The translations under genes and the position numbers were made by a program. Shown here in pieces: positions 1-11,730 of a stretch of 64,000 nucleotides of DNA. The notes beneath the pieces were generated by a model. It worked only from the letters and a program-made list of their open reading frames with translations, was not told the DNA's origin and did no database searches. The first letter of the stretch is position 1. Every line of letters starts with the position of its first letter. Origin of the DNA: Rehmannia glutinosa (lineage: Eukaryota > Streptophyta > Magnoliopsida > Lamiales > Orobanchaceae); the NCBI GenBank assembly GCA_016081115.2, contig JABTTQ020003020.1:107364-171363 (forward strand), written 5' to 3'.

Positions 1-142
1 GAGATTCTGTTTTGCAAGTTCACGCAAACGTTCGGTCAACCTCAGATCTTTGGCTCCAATCATCCAAATCTTTGATCGACTTCGAATCTCCACCTTGGCA
101 TTGTAAGTCCTCGGTTTATTGTCTTTGGATTTTTATACATCA
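1..142 (+). repeat. 3' end of the 5' LTR of element A
   Basis: It aligns by eye to 40743-40885, sharing the stretch about 'cggtcaacctcagatctttg' and ending in the same catca. The rest of this LTR is outside the window. Confidence 0.85.
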
Positions 143-151
143 TCGGCTTAC

Positions 152-170
152 TTGCGCCCGCCTCGTGGGA
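152..170 (+). other. Primer-binding-site-like sequence of element A
   Basis: TTGCGCCCGCCTCGTGGGA lies 9 bases after the LTR end. It resembles the TTGGCGCC...GTGGGAA primer sites of Tat/Ogre elements but has mismatches, so the tRNA is not assigned. Confidence 0.5.
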
Positions 171-193
171 ACGATGACTAGAGTTTAGCAATT

Positions 194-1235
194 ATGCCGC
201 CACGGAAAAAGAATACTGAGAATAGTGGAAATACACATGTTGAACCTCGGCCTATAGAACATGACGAGGGTGGTCGTGTAAACTCTCGCATATGATGTGA
301 GGATGATCCTATTCGCGAACATAGGCCTCAAAACGATCAAGGAGTTCCGATCGTAGATGTCTAATGTCTACAAAAGATGGAAGAAGATCTTCGTGAACTG
401 AAATTGTTAATGAGAATACTCATTGACAAAAGTGAGTCCTTGAGTAATAGACCTAACAAAGAGAAAGAAATTAGCCATGCCCAAGGATTCAAAGCTTTCA
501 ACGATGAAGCTGAAGTCAGATCTAAAAGGGACCTTAGAAATGTTGGCACTGAGATCATTGAAGAGAACAATCTTAAACAGAGATTAGAAGAAATGAATGA
601 AAAACTCGGGGTAATGTGGAAGGAAGTCAAGAAATCGAGCACCAACCTCTTTTCTCCCATTAAATCTCCTTTTGTTGAAGGTATCATGAGGGAAGAAATT
701 CTATCTAACTTTAAGATGCCTTAGATGGAGAATTATGATGGCACTTTGGACTCTGGAGATCATCTTGAGAATTTTCAAGCTCATATGATGCTTCACGGGG
801 AGACTGACGCCATCAAATGTAGAGCATTTTCTGCTACATTAAGAAAAAGTGCAAGGGTTTGGTTTTCCTCATTACACAACATCCATCTCATCTTTCAAGC
901 AATTGGCTCAGGAGTTCCTCAACCATTTCGTGAGCAACAAAAGGTACAAGAAGGCCTCGGCACATCTTATCGGTGTCAGTCAGAAATAGGATGAATCTTT
1001 GAGAGATTTCATCCAACGTCTCAACAAAGAAGCCATTGAGATGGAAGATCTTGACCAATCAGTGGCCTTAGCAACACTTATGAATGGTGTCCGAAAATCA
1101 TCACAATTTGCTACGAAAACTTTAAAGAATGAAATTGAGGACTTGATACAAAGAGGTTATTTGGTAGCTTTGTGGCCGACAAAAGAGGAAGTCCTCCACC
1201 TCATCAAAGAAATCCAAGAGAGCGAAGCTCTAGTA
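194..1235 (+). pseudogene. gag: Element A gag remnant
   Basis: The reading starts at ATG 194 with MPPRKK, a Gag start typical of Tat-like elements. It has early stops near 293 and 360, then a long frame (377-724) rich in charged coiled-coil residues. The retrotransposon Gag core follows (725-950: YDGTLDSGDHLENFQAHM, then AFSATLRKSARVWFSSL) and continues at 999-1235. The end (LKNEIEDLIQRGYL) looks like the segment that normally follows the zinc-knuckle-like region, so part of the middle is probably deleted. Element B interrupts the frame exactly at 1236. Non-functional because of stops and frameshifts. Confidence 0.75.
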
Positions 1236-2448
1236 TGTTAGATAAAATATTTTTATCGTAATTTTGATAATTTTATTTAACTGAGTTTTTCACCAAAACA
1301 ATATTCCTAAATGTTGTCCAAATACTCCTAATCGATTTAAATTATTTTTACTAATTTTTTGGAGTATTTCTTGAAGTTTATTTTTGACAAAAAATGGACA
1401 ATATTTCTATTTCGAGGCCAACCGGTCGTCCTAGAGGGCAACCCGTGCCTGGAAATTTAATTTCTGAAACAAAATAGAGACGGAAGGATTTTTACTGGAG
1501 GTCGACCAGTACCTTTGTTGAACTATTTTGGAACAAATGTTTCTGTCTCTAAAAAATAAGGGTGTCAACCAGTCCAACAAGGGGCCGACCGGTCGAACCC
1601 CTGATCAACCGGTCGAAGTCCACTTGGACCAGTCCACCTAGCCAATTTTCAAGTATATTTCGAAATTCAACATTAGAGGTCAACCGGTTGACCTAAAGTT
1701 TTATCAGCAAACTATTCGTTGCACAGCAGACAATGTTTCATGATTTTAAGGGATTGATTTCTAACAGTTACAATCTCCATTTGATTTGCAATTTTTTTTA
1801 CAGATTTCAATCTCCAAGGAGGAGCCTATGTCTGAATATCAAATTCAAGACCTCTCCTATAAATAGATGAAGGATTGAAGCAACAAGACACAACAACACA
1901 AGCAATACAAACACAAGCAAACTTCTTGTTCTTCACTTTCATACTTTTGTTGTGTTTAGCCTAAGTCTTTCACTTGCAAATCTTGAGTACTAGGCTTGAT
2001 TCTTGATTACACTAGCACTTAAAAGTTTTATACTTCATTTGAGCTGTAATCTTGAATTGTTTTCGATCATCCAAAACAAGACATCCTTGTTAATGTTCTT
2101 ATGGTAAGAGCACACTTGGGTGATTTTAGGTGTTGAAGAGTGTGGGTGTGGTAATCTTCATAGGTGGTGTTGTAAGAAGAGTGGGGTGCTCTTCAAGGTA
2201 AAGGTTGTAATAGTTTGGTATCTATTAATAAATTTTTTTCCTTTTTTTTGAAATCCATTCCGGACATACCGGGGTTGTAGAAGATTAGGCCCTAGGTGGG
2301 TTGTACTTCTATAAATCAACGTGTGTTGTTTATATTTCCGCACTTTCATTTTCGTTATCATTCTTACATTTGAAAAAGAGGGCAAAAATCGGAATATCGG
2401 CATAATCTATTCACCCCCTTTAGATTATCGTAGCCACCTGGACTAACA
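1236..2448 (+). repeat. 5' LTR of element B
   Basis: TG...CA bounded, 1213 bp, near-identical in layout to 29141-30362. It has a TATA box (ctataaatag, about 1857-1866) and a block rich in CCGGTCGA-like palindromes at about 1416-1700. The end gactaaca is followed directly by the primer-binding site. Confidence 0.9.
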
Positions 2449-2450
2449 AG

Positions 2451-2463
2451 TGGTATCAGAGCC
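2451..2463 (+). other. Element B primer-binding site (initiator tRNA-Met type)
   Basis: TGGTATCAGAGCC starts two bases after the LTR end. It is the classic complement of the initiator tRNA-Met 3' end used by Copia elements. Confidence 0.9.
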
Positions 2464-2512
2464 AAACTCTTTGGTAAACTCGTTCTATATTGCGAGTAAA
2501 GAGGAAAGATCC

Positions 2513-3468
2513 ATGGCTACGAATGAATACTACCTCACCACTGGCGCCTCCACCAACAAGCCACCACTATTCGACACCAACAACTATGCCTTTTGAAAAG
2601 ACCCAATGAAGTGCTTTCTACAAGGATGCGGGTTCGATATTTGGAATGCGGTTATTAAAGGAATAGCTCAACCAACCAAGAAATTGGAGATAAACCACAA
2701 CCCTCAAGAGCTTCAAGGAATTTGACGATAATGACAAGAAGTCATTTTCTCTAAACGGTAAGGCATTAAATATTTTGCCTTGCTCTCTTACTGCCACCGA
2801 GTATAATCGTATTAGAGGCATAAGGTCCACACATGAAGTTTGGAAAAAATTGAAAACGATCTATGAAGGCACAAAGAAAGTAAAACAAGCAAGAAAAACC
2901 ATGCTTGTTAAAAACTTTGAAAACTTCATCATGCTTGAGGGTAAAAATATTTCAAAAATGGTGGAAAGGATTGACAACATAGCCAATCCTCTTGTGACAC
3001 TTGGGAAAGTCATCTTCGAAGAAGACACGGTAACTAAGGTACTAAATGCTCTCCCCGGTTCTTGGTCCGAAAAGGTAACGATGATTATGGAAGCTCAAAA
3101 TCTCGAAACTCTCAAAATTGATGAGCCCATTGGAAATCTTCTCATCTACGAAGTATATCTCAAGGAGAGAATAAATTCCAAACCATCCACCTCTCAATCG
3201 GGTATGCAATCTATTCCTAAAGGCTTATCATCTTCTTCTAATAATATTTATGATGCTAGTGATGAGGAGGACGAGGAAACCGCTGCCCTTGTTCGAAAAT
3301 TTGTAAATAAAAATAAGCCAAGAAATGCTAGATACAACTCTTGCTTTAAATACGGAAAACCCGGGCACTACATGACCGATTGCCCAAAATTAGCGGAGGA
3401 TGAGCAAAAGAAGAAAAAACATTTTCCCAAGAAGAAAGCTCTAAATGTGGAAGCAAAAATATGGGATT
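2513..3468 (+). pseudogene. gag: Element B gag, 5' half
   Basis: The ATG at 2513 opens MATNEYYLTT, the usual Sirevirus Gag start. A TGA near 2596 and frameshifts near 2700-2770 break it. From 2775 the frame is open and encodes the UBN2 Gag domain (HEVWKKLKTIYEGTKKVKQA, LPGSWSEKVTMIMEAQNLET), an acidic stretch, and a zinc knuckle read as CFKYGKPGHYMTDC. The second cysteine of that CCHC knuckle is a tyrosine, so zinc binding should be lost. The frame runs into the inverted LTR of element C at 3469. The Gag C-terminal half is absent. Confidence 0.85.
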
Positions 3469-4747
3469 GTAAGTCCAAGTGGCTAAAATAATCCGAGGGG
3501 GTGAATAGATTATGCCATTTTTCAAATCACCCTTTTTTCGAAAAACGAATAAATAACAAGAATGTAAACGCGGAAAATAAACAACACTTCGTTGATTTAA
3601 AGAGGTTCAACCCACCTTGCAATGGCCTAATCCTCTACCAAAAGAATTTAGGATGGATTTCAAAAAAAAAAAGATTTTATTAATTTACCAAAAATTAATA
3701 CAACACCTTGAGGATTTACCACAACCCTCTTTCACCACCTCATGGATTACACAACCCTCTAAAAACACCTGATTGAAAAAAGATTACAAAACAAGATTGA
3801 AACACCTATCAAAATGATGTGCAACATTTTATTCTTACCACAAGAATTACAAAATCCTTGTGTTGAATGATGACATTCAAAAAATCAAGATTACAACTCA
3901 ATAAAGATTGAAAAAATGAGTAAAGTGTAATCAAGAATTGAAAGCCTAGACCTCAAATTTGTGCAAGTGAAAGTGCTTAGCTAATACAACAAGATATATT
4001 GTTTGCTAAAAATGGACATTTTGCAAATGATTGTAAATGAAAAATGTTGTATCTTTTTGCTTGAACCCAAAGCCTCAATTTATAAAGATGGACTTGGCTT
4101 TCATTTAAAATGATTTATTTGTAGGTCCTGGGGAGTGATTTGCTATAAAAGAAACCATTTAAAATGATCAATATAATGGGTGTTAGAAATCAATCCCTAA
4201 AATAGGGAAAAGTTTACCAAATCAAGCTCTAACGAAGAAGCATGATTCTTTCGAATGGCAAAAAAATTATTGGAAAGATAAGATTGAAATTGAATTTTCT
4301 TTTTTTAGTAATGTTTTATTAGTTGAAGGGCCTTAAGTTCAATTTGACAAGTGTTAGCCAACTTTGTGATTCAAATTATGAATAAATTTTAATAAAGAAA
4401 ATGTCTTAACTAAAAAATGATAAAATTATTTGTAAAGAAAATAGAAAAGACAATCTTTACAACTTGCCGCCGCCCACCTGGTCGATTTGGTTAGTCAAAA
4501 TATTTTTCTTATGCCCCAATAATGAATTTTTCAAGTTTATGGCATAGGCGACTTGGACATGTCGAAACAAATGTGTTGTCCAATTTTTTTATTGAAAATA
4601 AACTGTAAAAATACCCAAAAATAGTAAAAATATTTTAAGTTGATGTGAGTATTTAGACAACATTTAGGGACATAGTTTTGGTTTAAAAACATATTTGAAC
4701 AAAATGAACATAATCATCAAAATCATGATAAAAACATTTATCTAACA
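3469..4747 (-). repeat. 3' LTR of element C, with a pol fragment in place of its palindromic core
   Basis: On the plus strand it begins TGTAAGTCCAAGTGG and ends ATCTAACA, the reverse complements of the LTR ends of elements B and D. Positions 3469-4210 and 4569-4747 align with the LTR family. The middle (about 4215-4565) does not. It resembles a plus-sense copy of the GAG-pre-integrase coding region, e.g. gttttattagttgaagggcc and ttatggcataggcgacttgg. Confidence 0.75.
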
Positions 4748-5943
4748 AACTCCCCTTTTTGATGATTACAAACCAAAATAATTTTCTTGAATACATTTGA
4801 AACAAATAAAATTTTGATGATTTTTCTAGTAAACTATCCGCTATTTATTTCAAATACAAAGCTCCCCTATTTATGAGCATATCAACAAACGATTATTATA
4901 ATGAAAAGAAGATAGCTATAACAAGTCTATATAGAATGCATCATGAGTGAAAGAGCCTTATGTCACAAAACTTATAATCAATTGCTCACAATTGTCATCC
5001 GAGTCCAAAATTCAAGCCATGGACTAGGTATTAGAGTCCACAATACTTTTAAGAAATGAGCTTTTATTAGCTTTTCTTGAGCTAACGAGCCAATATCTTG
5101 TTTCTCCCCTTTGGAATCATCAAAAGAATGTTAGAATGGTGAAAACACCATACAATAATATCAAAGTTGAATAAAACGGTTTATTAAGCGTTGAGCAATT
5201 AAAGCATAATAATCCAAAAAATGGGAGAAATGTATTTTGAAGAGTTCATACTCTTGTTTTGTTTGTCAAAACATGATCTCAATAAGTATAGAAAACTTTT
5301 AAAAGCAAGAAATCATGTATAAGTTGAAAATTGTCATTCATATTTCATCGAACACTTTTATTGTGTGTGTTAAAAATAAAAGAGGTTGTATATAACCTTT
5401 GTAAATGGTTCAAGCCAAATATTTTCAACATCAATTCAAGTCAATCATCATACATAACAACATAACAACCAAGCTCATCATGATCATATGAAAATTACAT
5501 CAAAAATTTTCAAGAAACACAAAACTCATGGTTCAACCCAATTGAGCAAAAAGAGAAATTCTTACCATTTGATCGGAAAGAGTGAGCCATAATGATGATG
5601 ATCATGCTATATAATGTCCATGTGTGTAAAATATGCATGAAATCCAATTTTGAATGAAATTTTGAATTTAATTTTGATGATTTTAAAATGGCACCAAAAA
5701 ATGTTAAAGTGTCCAAATAATCCTAAATAATTTATAACGTTTTAAAAGCCAAAATATAGCTTCAAGTTTTATTTTACAGGTTGAGGGCAACACGGTTTTT
5801 AAATTTTCCTTCAATATGTTTTTACATCCTTTGTCTTGTTTTTTACCAAAATCCGAATTTTCAACCAAAAATCCGATTTTTCGCCCCTAAGTTTTAAAAA
5901 CGTGTAAAAAGCAAACGTAAGCTTCATTCAATATGCATTATGC
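4748..5943 (-). other. Element C 3' non-coding region with polypurine tracts
   Basis: There is no coding signal. On the minus strand it holds several PPT-like tracts: the terminal one at 4749-4760 (complement of ctcccctttttg) and others near 4863 and 5104. This is the multiple-PPT layout typical of Sireviruses. Confidence 0.6.
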
Positions 5944-8940
5944 CTAACCGAGCTCGTATTGATGAAAAAGTCTCTCGGAGGAAGATAGCGGTTTTGTAAA
6001 AATGTCCGCTAATTGATCTTGAGATGGTACAAAAGATATCTCAATTTTACGTTTTGAAACACAATCCCTTAGAAAATGATGTCGAATCTCAATATGTTTA
6101 ACTCGGTTATGATGAACCGGGTTTTGAGCAATATTTATAGCGGATATATTATCACAAAAGATAGGTACATTTTCAAAAGCGCATTTGTAATCCGCTAAGG
6201 TTTGTTTCATCCAAAGAAGTTGAGTACAACAAAATGCGGCAGAAATGTATTCGCCGGCCGTTGAAAGAAGTTTTGCTTCTTTGGAAACCAAGAAACTAGT
6301 AATCGCTTAAAAATTGACATGATCCGAAGTACTTTTCCGATCATCAATATTTCCGCATAATCCGAATCACTATAACCTTTAAGAGAAAAATTTTTATTCT
6401 TTGGATAAAATAAACCATATTGAATGGTGCCTTTCAAATATCGAAAAATCCTTTTAACGGCACTCATGTGAGATTCTTTGGGATTGCTTTGAAAACGAGC
6501 ACATAGGCATACGGCATGAAGAATGTCCGGTCTACTAGCGGTTAAATAAAGTAAACTACCAATCATACTCGATACTTTGATTCATCCACGGACTTGCCTT
6601 TCTCATCTTTGTCAATTTTGACATTTGTTGCCATAGGAGTAGAGAGGTTCTTCCTTCTTTTTCAATGCCGAACTTTTTCAAAAGTTCTTTTGTATACTTT
6701 GATTGCGTAATATAAATACCTTCTTGACATTGCTTAATTTGAAGTCCAAGAAAGAAGTTAAGCTCCCCATCATACTCATCTCGAATTCTCCTTGCATTAA
6801 CTTAGAAAATTTTTTGCACAAAGAATCATTAGTAGCACCAAAGATAATATCATCAACATATATTTGTACAAGCAAACAATCTTGCCCCTTTTCAAAAACA
6901 AAGAGAGTTGTATCAACTTTACCTCTTATAAAACCATTTTGTAAAAGAAAAGAGCTAAGTCTATCATACCATGCACGGGTGCTTGTTTTAAACCATACAA
7001 GGCTTTAACGACTGCTTTTTAAGTTTATAAACATCATTTGGCCTAGAGAAATTTTCAAACCCCGGAGGTTGTTTTACATAGACTTCTTCTTGAATAATAC
7101 CATTTAAGAAAGTGGATTTAACATCCATTTGGTAAAATTTGAAGTTTTTAAAACAAGAATAGGCAAGTAAAATTCGAATAGCTTCTAAACGTACATGGTG
7201 CAAAAGTTTCATCATAGTCAATACCTTCTTCTTGACAATACCATTGAGCTACTAACCTTGCCTTATTTGAAAAATATTGCCTTGATCATCAAGTTTGTTG
7301 GAATACCCATTTTGTACCAATAATGGTTTGAGAAGGAGGACAAGGTACCAATTCCCATACATCATTTCTTTCAAATTGATTCAACTCTCTCTTGCATCTC
7401 TAGGAACCAATCCTCATCTTCAATAGCCTCTTTAGCATTTTTAGGCTCCTTTTGAGAAATAAGAGCTTTCTCGGCAAATTTTTTCGAGTCATCACTTTGT
7501 CAAGGGGATCACCAATAATGAGATCTTTTGGGTGATCTCCTTAAATTTCAATGCAACGGGAAGATCCGAGATATCACCTCTATCTTCTTGAGGACCATTT
7601 GAAGTGGTCGGTTGATTATTTGATGTAGATTTGATCATCAATTTGAACAATTTGTTCAATAATATCCTCTTCATCACTTTCATCATTAGGAATTCTTTCA
7701 ACTCCCGAAGCTTCATTGAATTTAACATGGATGGATTCTTCAACAACTCCACTAGTCTTATTGTAAACCCGATATGCTTTGCTTTTTGTTGAATATCCCA
7801 TAAATATCCCTTCATCGGCCTTAGGATCAAGTTTGTCCAATTGATCCTTGGTATTCAAAATAAAACATTTACAACCAAATATCTTGAAATAACTAATATT
7901 TGGAGTTCTACCTTTCCAAAGCTCATATGGAGTTTTATTCATTTTAGGACGAATATAAACTCGATTAATGACATAGCAAGAATACTTACGCTTCGCCCAA
8001 AAGTACTTTGGAAGTGAAAATTCATTGAGCATAGACCGACTCATTTCTTGTAATGTCCGATTTTTCCGTCGGCTACTCCATTTTGTTGAGGTGTCCTTGG
8101 AGCCAAAGAAATTATGAGCATATCCTTTGGTTTCACAAAATACTCTAAATTCACCGTCAAATTCTCCACCTTGATCGCTTGAATAGACTTGATAGTGTTT
8201 TCCTTTTCATTCTCAATAAGTCTACACAACTTAACAAACTCATTAAAGCATCTTTTATTGGTAAGAAAAAGAGCCAAGTATATCTTGAAAAATCATCGAC
8301 TATAACAAAAGTGTAATGTTTTCCACTTAGACTAGCCAAAACAACCAATGTCCCCCGCACAAATCAAGGTGAAGCATTTGTAGGGGTTTGGTTATGGAAA
8401 TTTTATTTTTGGGCTTAAAACTACTCTTAACTAATTTGTTCTTTTGACAAGTGTCACATAAGCCAAGATTTTCAAAATTCAATTTGGGTAGTCCTTTCAC
8501 ATGTTGGTTTTTGTAAATATTTTTCAAATTTTTGTATCCAACATGTCCAAGTCGCCTATGCCATAAACTAGTTAAATCATTATTGGCGACTAAACAAGAA
8601 ACATTTTGACTAACCAAATCACTTGTACAAATTTTGTAAAGATTGCCTTTTCTATTTGCTTCACAAATAATTTCACCATTTTTAAGTATAAGGCATTTTT
8701 CTTTATTAAAGGAAACATCATATTTTGAATCACAAAGTTGGCTAACACTTATCAAATTAAACTTAAGCCCTTCAACTAATAGAACATTACTAAGAGAGAA
8801 AGAAGAGTTACCAATTTCTCCATTTCCAAGAATTTTTCCTTTGCCTTATTGCCGAACATGAACAACCTCTTTTGGAGCTTGATGTTGGTAAAAAGTTCTC
8901 TCCTCCCGGTCATATGGCGTGAACATCCAGCTATCCACGA
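5944..8940 (-). pseudogene. pol: Element C pol remnant (protease, integrase, reverse transcriptase, RNase H)
   Basis: Reading from high to low coordinates: the protease active-site segment DSGCSRHMTG can be read near 8901-8937 after one frameshift. The GAG-pre-integrase domain follows (8327-8755, SLWHRRLGHVGYKNLK with HxxxH and CxxC: LCDTCQKNK). The integrase core has VIVDDFSRYTW and PRTPQQNGV (8041-8360) and YELWKGRTPNISYFKIFGCK (about 7870-7960). RT shows KFYQMDVKSTFLNGIIQEEV and the catalytic YVDD (QIYVDDIIFGAT, about 6830-6870). RNase H includes RPDILHAVCLCARFQSNP, GYSDSDYAE and the tail VPSQDQLADIFTKPL (5944-6566). There are numerous frameshifts. These domains define a Copia pol (integrase before RT) of the Sirevirus group. 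Confidence 0.9.
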
Positions 8941-10597
8941 GCCATTTTGAATCTTCCATTGTGGTTATAGCCACTATTACCTACAAAAGAATTTCTTTTA
9001 GGTACCCTATAATTTTGGGGTCCATGGGGGTTAGTTTTGAGACCTTTGGGTCTCCAAACATGTCTTGAGCTATTTCTCAATTTGCAATTATTAGCATAAT
9101 GTCCAACTTTGCCACAATAAAAACAAGTAGGAGTATTATAATTATTAGCACGTATAAAAAAAAGTCGGACCTTGGTTATTTTTCTTAAAAACACTTTGAA
9201 ATGGCTTATAACCAAGTCCCGATTTGGAATGCTCACCTCTTTGTGCATCTAAAATTTTTGTGACTTTATCCGTACTTATGTTGAAACGATGCACATCATT
9301 TTTCAAATATTCAATATCTTTTGTGAGCAATTCCTTTTCGGTTTCAAGAGAATGAATTCTAGTAAGAGTAAGAGCATGAGCTTTGTCTAGAGATTCATAA
9401 GAGGTAAATAATTTTTCCTTTTCAACTTTAATCTCCTTATGCTCCTTTTTTAAATTTTTGTATTTAACGATTAAATTTTGAAACTCAATTTGCAATTCAT
9501 CAAAATCACATTGCAAGTCATCAACTATGGAGGAAGTAGAAGAAGAGTTTGAGTGTACCTCATTGTTTCATCGTCTATAGCCATGAGACCGTGTTATTTC
9601 TCCTTCCTCATCATCGGTTGTTTGAGTAGTTCATCCCACGTTTTGACTTCCGCATTTAGAGCCTTCTTTTTGTGAAAGGCTTCCTTTTTTTGCTCCTCTT
9701 CATTTTGGCAATCGACAATGAAGTGCGGGTTTTCCGCATTTAAAGCAAGCATTATCTCTTGGTTTTCTTGCTTTATTTTTATTCACAAATTTTGCAAATT
9801 TTCAACAAGTGCCATCTCCTCATCATCATCATCATTATTATCATAGTATGCATTATTAGAAGAAGAAGCAAGACCTTTAGGAACAATTTGCATACCCGAT
9901 TGATTTGTGGATGGTTTGGAATTTTTCCTCTCCTTGAGATAGACTTCATAGATGAGTAGATTTCCAATAAGCTCATCAAACTTGAGTGTCTCAAGATTTT
10001 GTGCCTCCGTGATTGTCATTACTTTTTCGGACCATGACCCGGGAAGTGCATTTAATACCTTGGTCACCTTGTCTTCTTCGGAGATGACTTTGTCGAGGGC
10101 CACAAAGAGGATTGACAATATTGTTCAAGCCTTTCCACCATCTTGGAGATGCTTTCGCCATCATATATGTTAAAGTTTTCAAGTCTTTAACAAGCATGGT
10201 CTTTTTGCTTGCTTGACTTTCTTAGTCCCTTCATAGATTGTCTCCAATTTTTCCCAAACCTCATGTGCCGACCTTGTGCCGACCTTATGCCTCTTATGCG
10301 ATTGTACTCGGTGGCGGTAAGAGAACAATGCAAAATATTTAGGCCTTATTTTTTAGAGAGAAAGCCTTTTTGTCGTTTTCATCAAACTCCTTGAAAGGTT
10401 TAGGAGCCAAGGTGCCATCCTCCGATTTCTTTGTTGGTTGATCAACTCCTTCAATGACCACATTCCAAATGTCGAACCCGCACTTTATAGGAAGCACTCC
10501 ATACGGTCTTTCCAAAATGCGTAGTTGTTGGCGTCGAATAGTGGTGGCTTATTGGTGTGGAGGCACCGGTGGTGAGCCGAGCATCATTAGTAGCCAT
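8931..10597 (-). pseudogene. gag: Element C gag remnant
   Basis: The minus-strand start codon (CAT at 10595-10597) opens MATN. The UBN2 domain is visible at 9783-10118 (VTKVLNALPGSWSEKV), followed by an acidic stretch. A first zinc knuckle (CFKCGKP) lies near 9730-9760. A coiled-coil segment (9145-9516, KYKNLKKEHKEIKVEKEK) and a second intact CCHC knuckle, CFYCGKVGHYANNC (about 9085-9130), follow. Two knuckles separated by a coiled coil are what I expect of Sirevirus Gag. Frameshifts separate these blocks. Confidence 0.85.
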
Positions 10598-10639
10598 GGA
10601 TCTTTCCTCTTTACTCTGAACCAGCTAGCCAAAGAGTTT

Positions 10640-10652
10640 GGCTTTGATACCA
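10640..10652 (-). other. Element C primer-binding site (initiator tRNA-Met type)
   Basis: The plus strand shows ggctttgatacca, the complement of TGGTATCAAAGCC, two bases from the LTR edge at 10655. Confidence 0.88.
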
Positions 10653-10654
10653 CT

Positions 10655-11133
10655 TGTAAGTCCAAGTGGCTATGATAATCTAGAGGGGGTGAATAGATTA
10701 TGCCGATTTTTTTCGCAAATCACCCTCTTTTTCGAAACAACGAGTAAATAACAAGAATGTAAATGCGGAAAATAAACAACACTCGTTGATTTAAAGAGGT
10801 TCAACCCACCTCATCTAATCCTCTACCACCCCAAAGATTCCTCAGGGATGGATTTCAAAAAGAAAAAAAGATTTTATTAATTTACCAAAAATTAATACAA
10901 CACTTTGAGGATTACCACAACCCTCTTTCACCACCTTGAGGATTACCACAACCTCTTACAACACTTTTTGAAGATTACCACAACCTTCAAACACCTATCA
11001 CCTAGATCACCCAAGTGTATTCTTACCACAAGAATACTCACAATTCTCTCTGGATGTCTTGTGTTGAATGATGACCAAAATCAAGATTACAACTCAATAA
11101 AGATTGAAACAATATGAGTACAAGTGTAATCAA
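10655..11133 (-). repeat. Truncated 5' LTR of element C
   Basis: It aligns with 3469 onward, starting tgtaagtccaagtggct, until gtgtaatcaa at about 11133. There it jumps to Copia integrase coding sequence in the opposite orientation. About 480 of an expected ~1.3 kb remain. Confidence 0.8.
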
Positions 11134-11328
11134 TGAGTGGTCCATGCTAAATGAATTTTCACTTCCGAAATACTTTTGGGCCGAAGCCGTGAGTACCGCA
11201 TGTTATGTTATAAATCGTGTTTACGTTCATCCTAAGTTGAATAAAACGCCTTATGAGCTTTGGAAAGGAAGAACTCCAAGTATTAGTTACTTCAAAATAT
11301 TTGGTTGTAAGTGTTTTATTTTGAATAC
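11134..11328 (+). pseudogene. pol: Element B integrase fragment (part 1 of pol)
   Basis: The open frame reads MLNEFSLPKYFWAEAVSTAC, then NKTPYELWKGRTPSISYFKI and FGCKCFILNT. This is the C-terminal half of a Copia integrase. The frame is cut exactly at the TSD AATAC of element E and resumes at 25948 as KDQLDKLDPKADE. Its left edge is the deletion junction with element C. Confidence 0.88.
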
Positions 11329-11730
11329 TGATAAGGGTCTTTGTATGCATGTTTCATGTGTATATTTGAGTAGAATTCGAGTTATTTTAATTGTTAGTTT
11401 TGTAAATTTTTGGTTATACATAGTTCATATTACTCCAAGGTGCTTTTATTGATGTAGATTGACCATTTGAGGCTAATTTTGGTGAATTTCGGACCATGGA
11501 TTTATGTCAAAACATACCGGGGAGTTTAAGGATGCGAAAACGCTCGAAATTCCAAGCCAAACGCGTCATTTTGGGGCCTTTTTGGTCCAACACGGCTAGG
11601 GGGTGTCGGGCAACACGACCATGTTAAAACAGGGCAAAAAATCACAATTTTTGGGCTTGGACAGCCTCTGACATGGCCAGGCAGTGTTGTACAAAACGGC
11701 CATGTCAGACTGAAGAAGAAACAACATGAC
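11329..11730 (+). repeat. 5' LTR of element E, first part
   Basis: It matches the start of the 3' LTR at 24288 almost base for base until element D begins at 11731. The LTR continues at 19180. It contains repeated inverted ACACGGCC/GGCCGTGT-type motifs. Confidence 0.9.

Larger units (their letters stand above)
3469..11133 (-). mobile_element. Element C: Sirevirus-type Copia, minus strand, inserted in B gag, 5' LTR truncated
   Basis: Read on the minus strand, it runs from a truncated 5' LTR (11133-10655) through PBS, gag, protease, integrase, RT, RNase H and a 3' non-coding region to a 3' LTR (4747-3469). At 11133 the LTR stops abruptly and B's integrase in plus orientation begins. The rest of C's LTR and about 2 kb or more of B are therefore missing, most simply through one deletion. 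No TSD can be scored. All frames are broken. Confidence 0.85.

Noticed and set aside
2158..2403. Minus-strand 81-codon frame
   Set aside because: It lies wholly in the LTR of B opposite its transcribed strand and has no protein motif.
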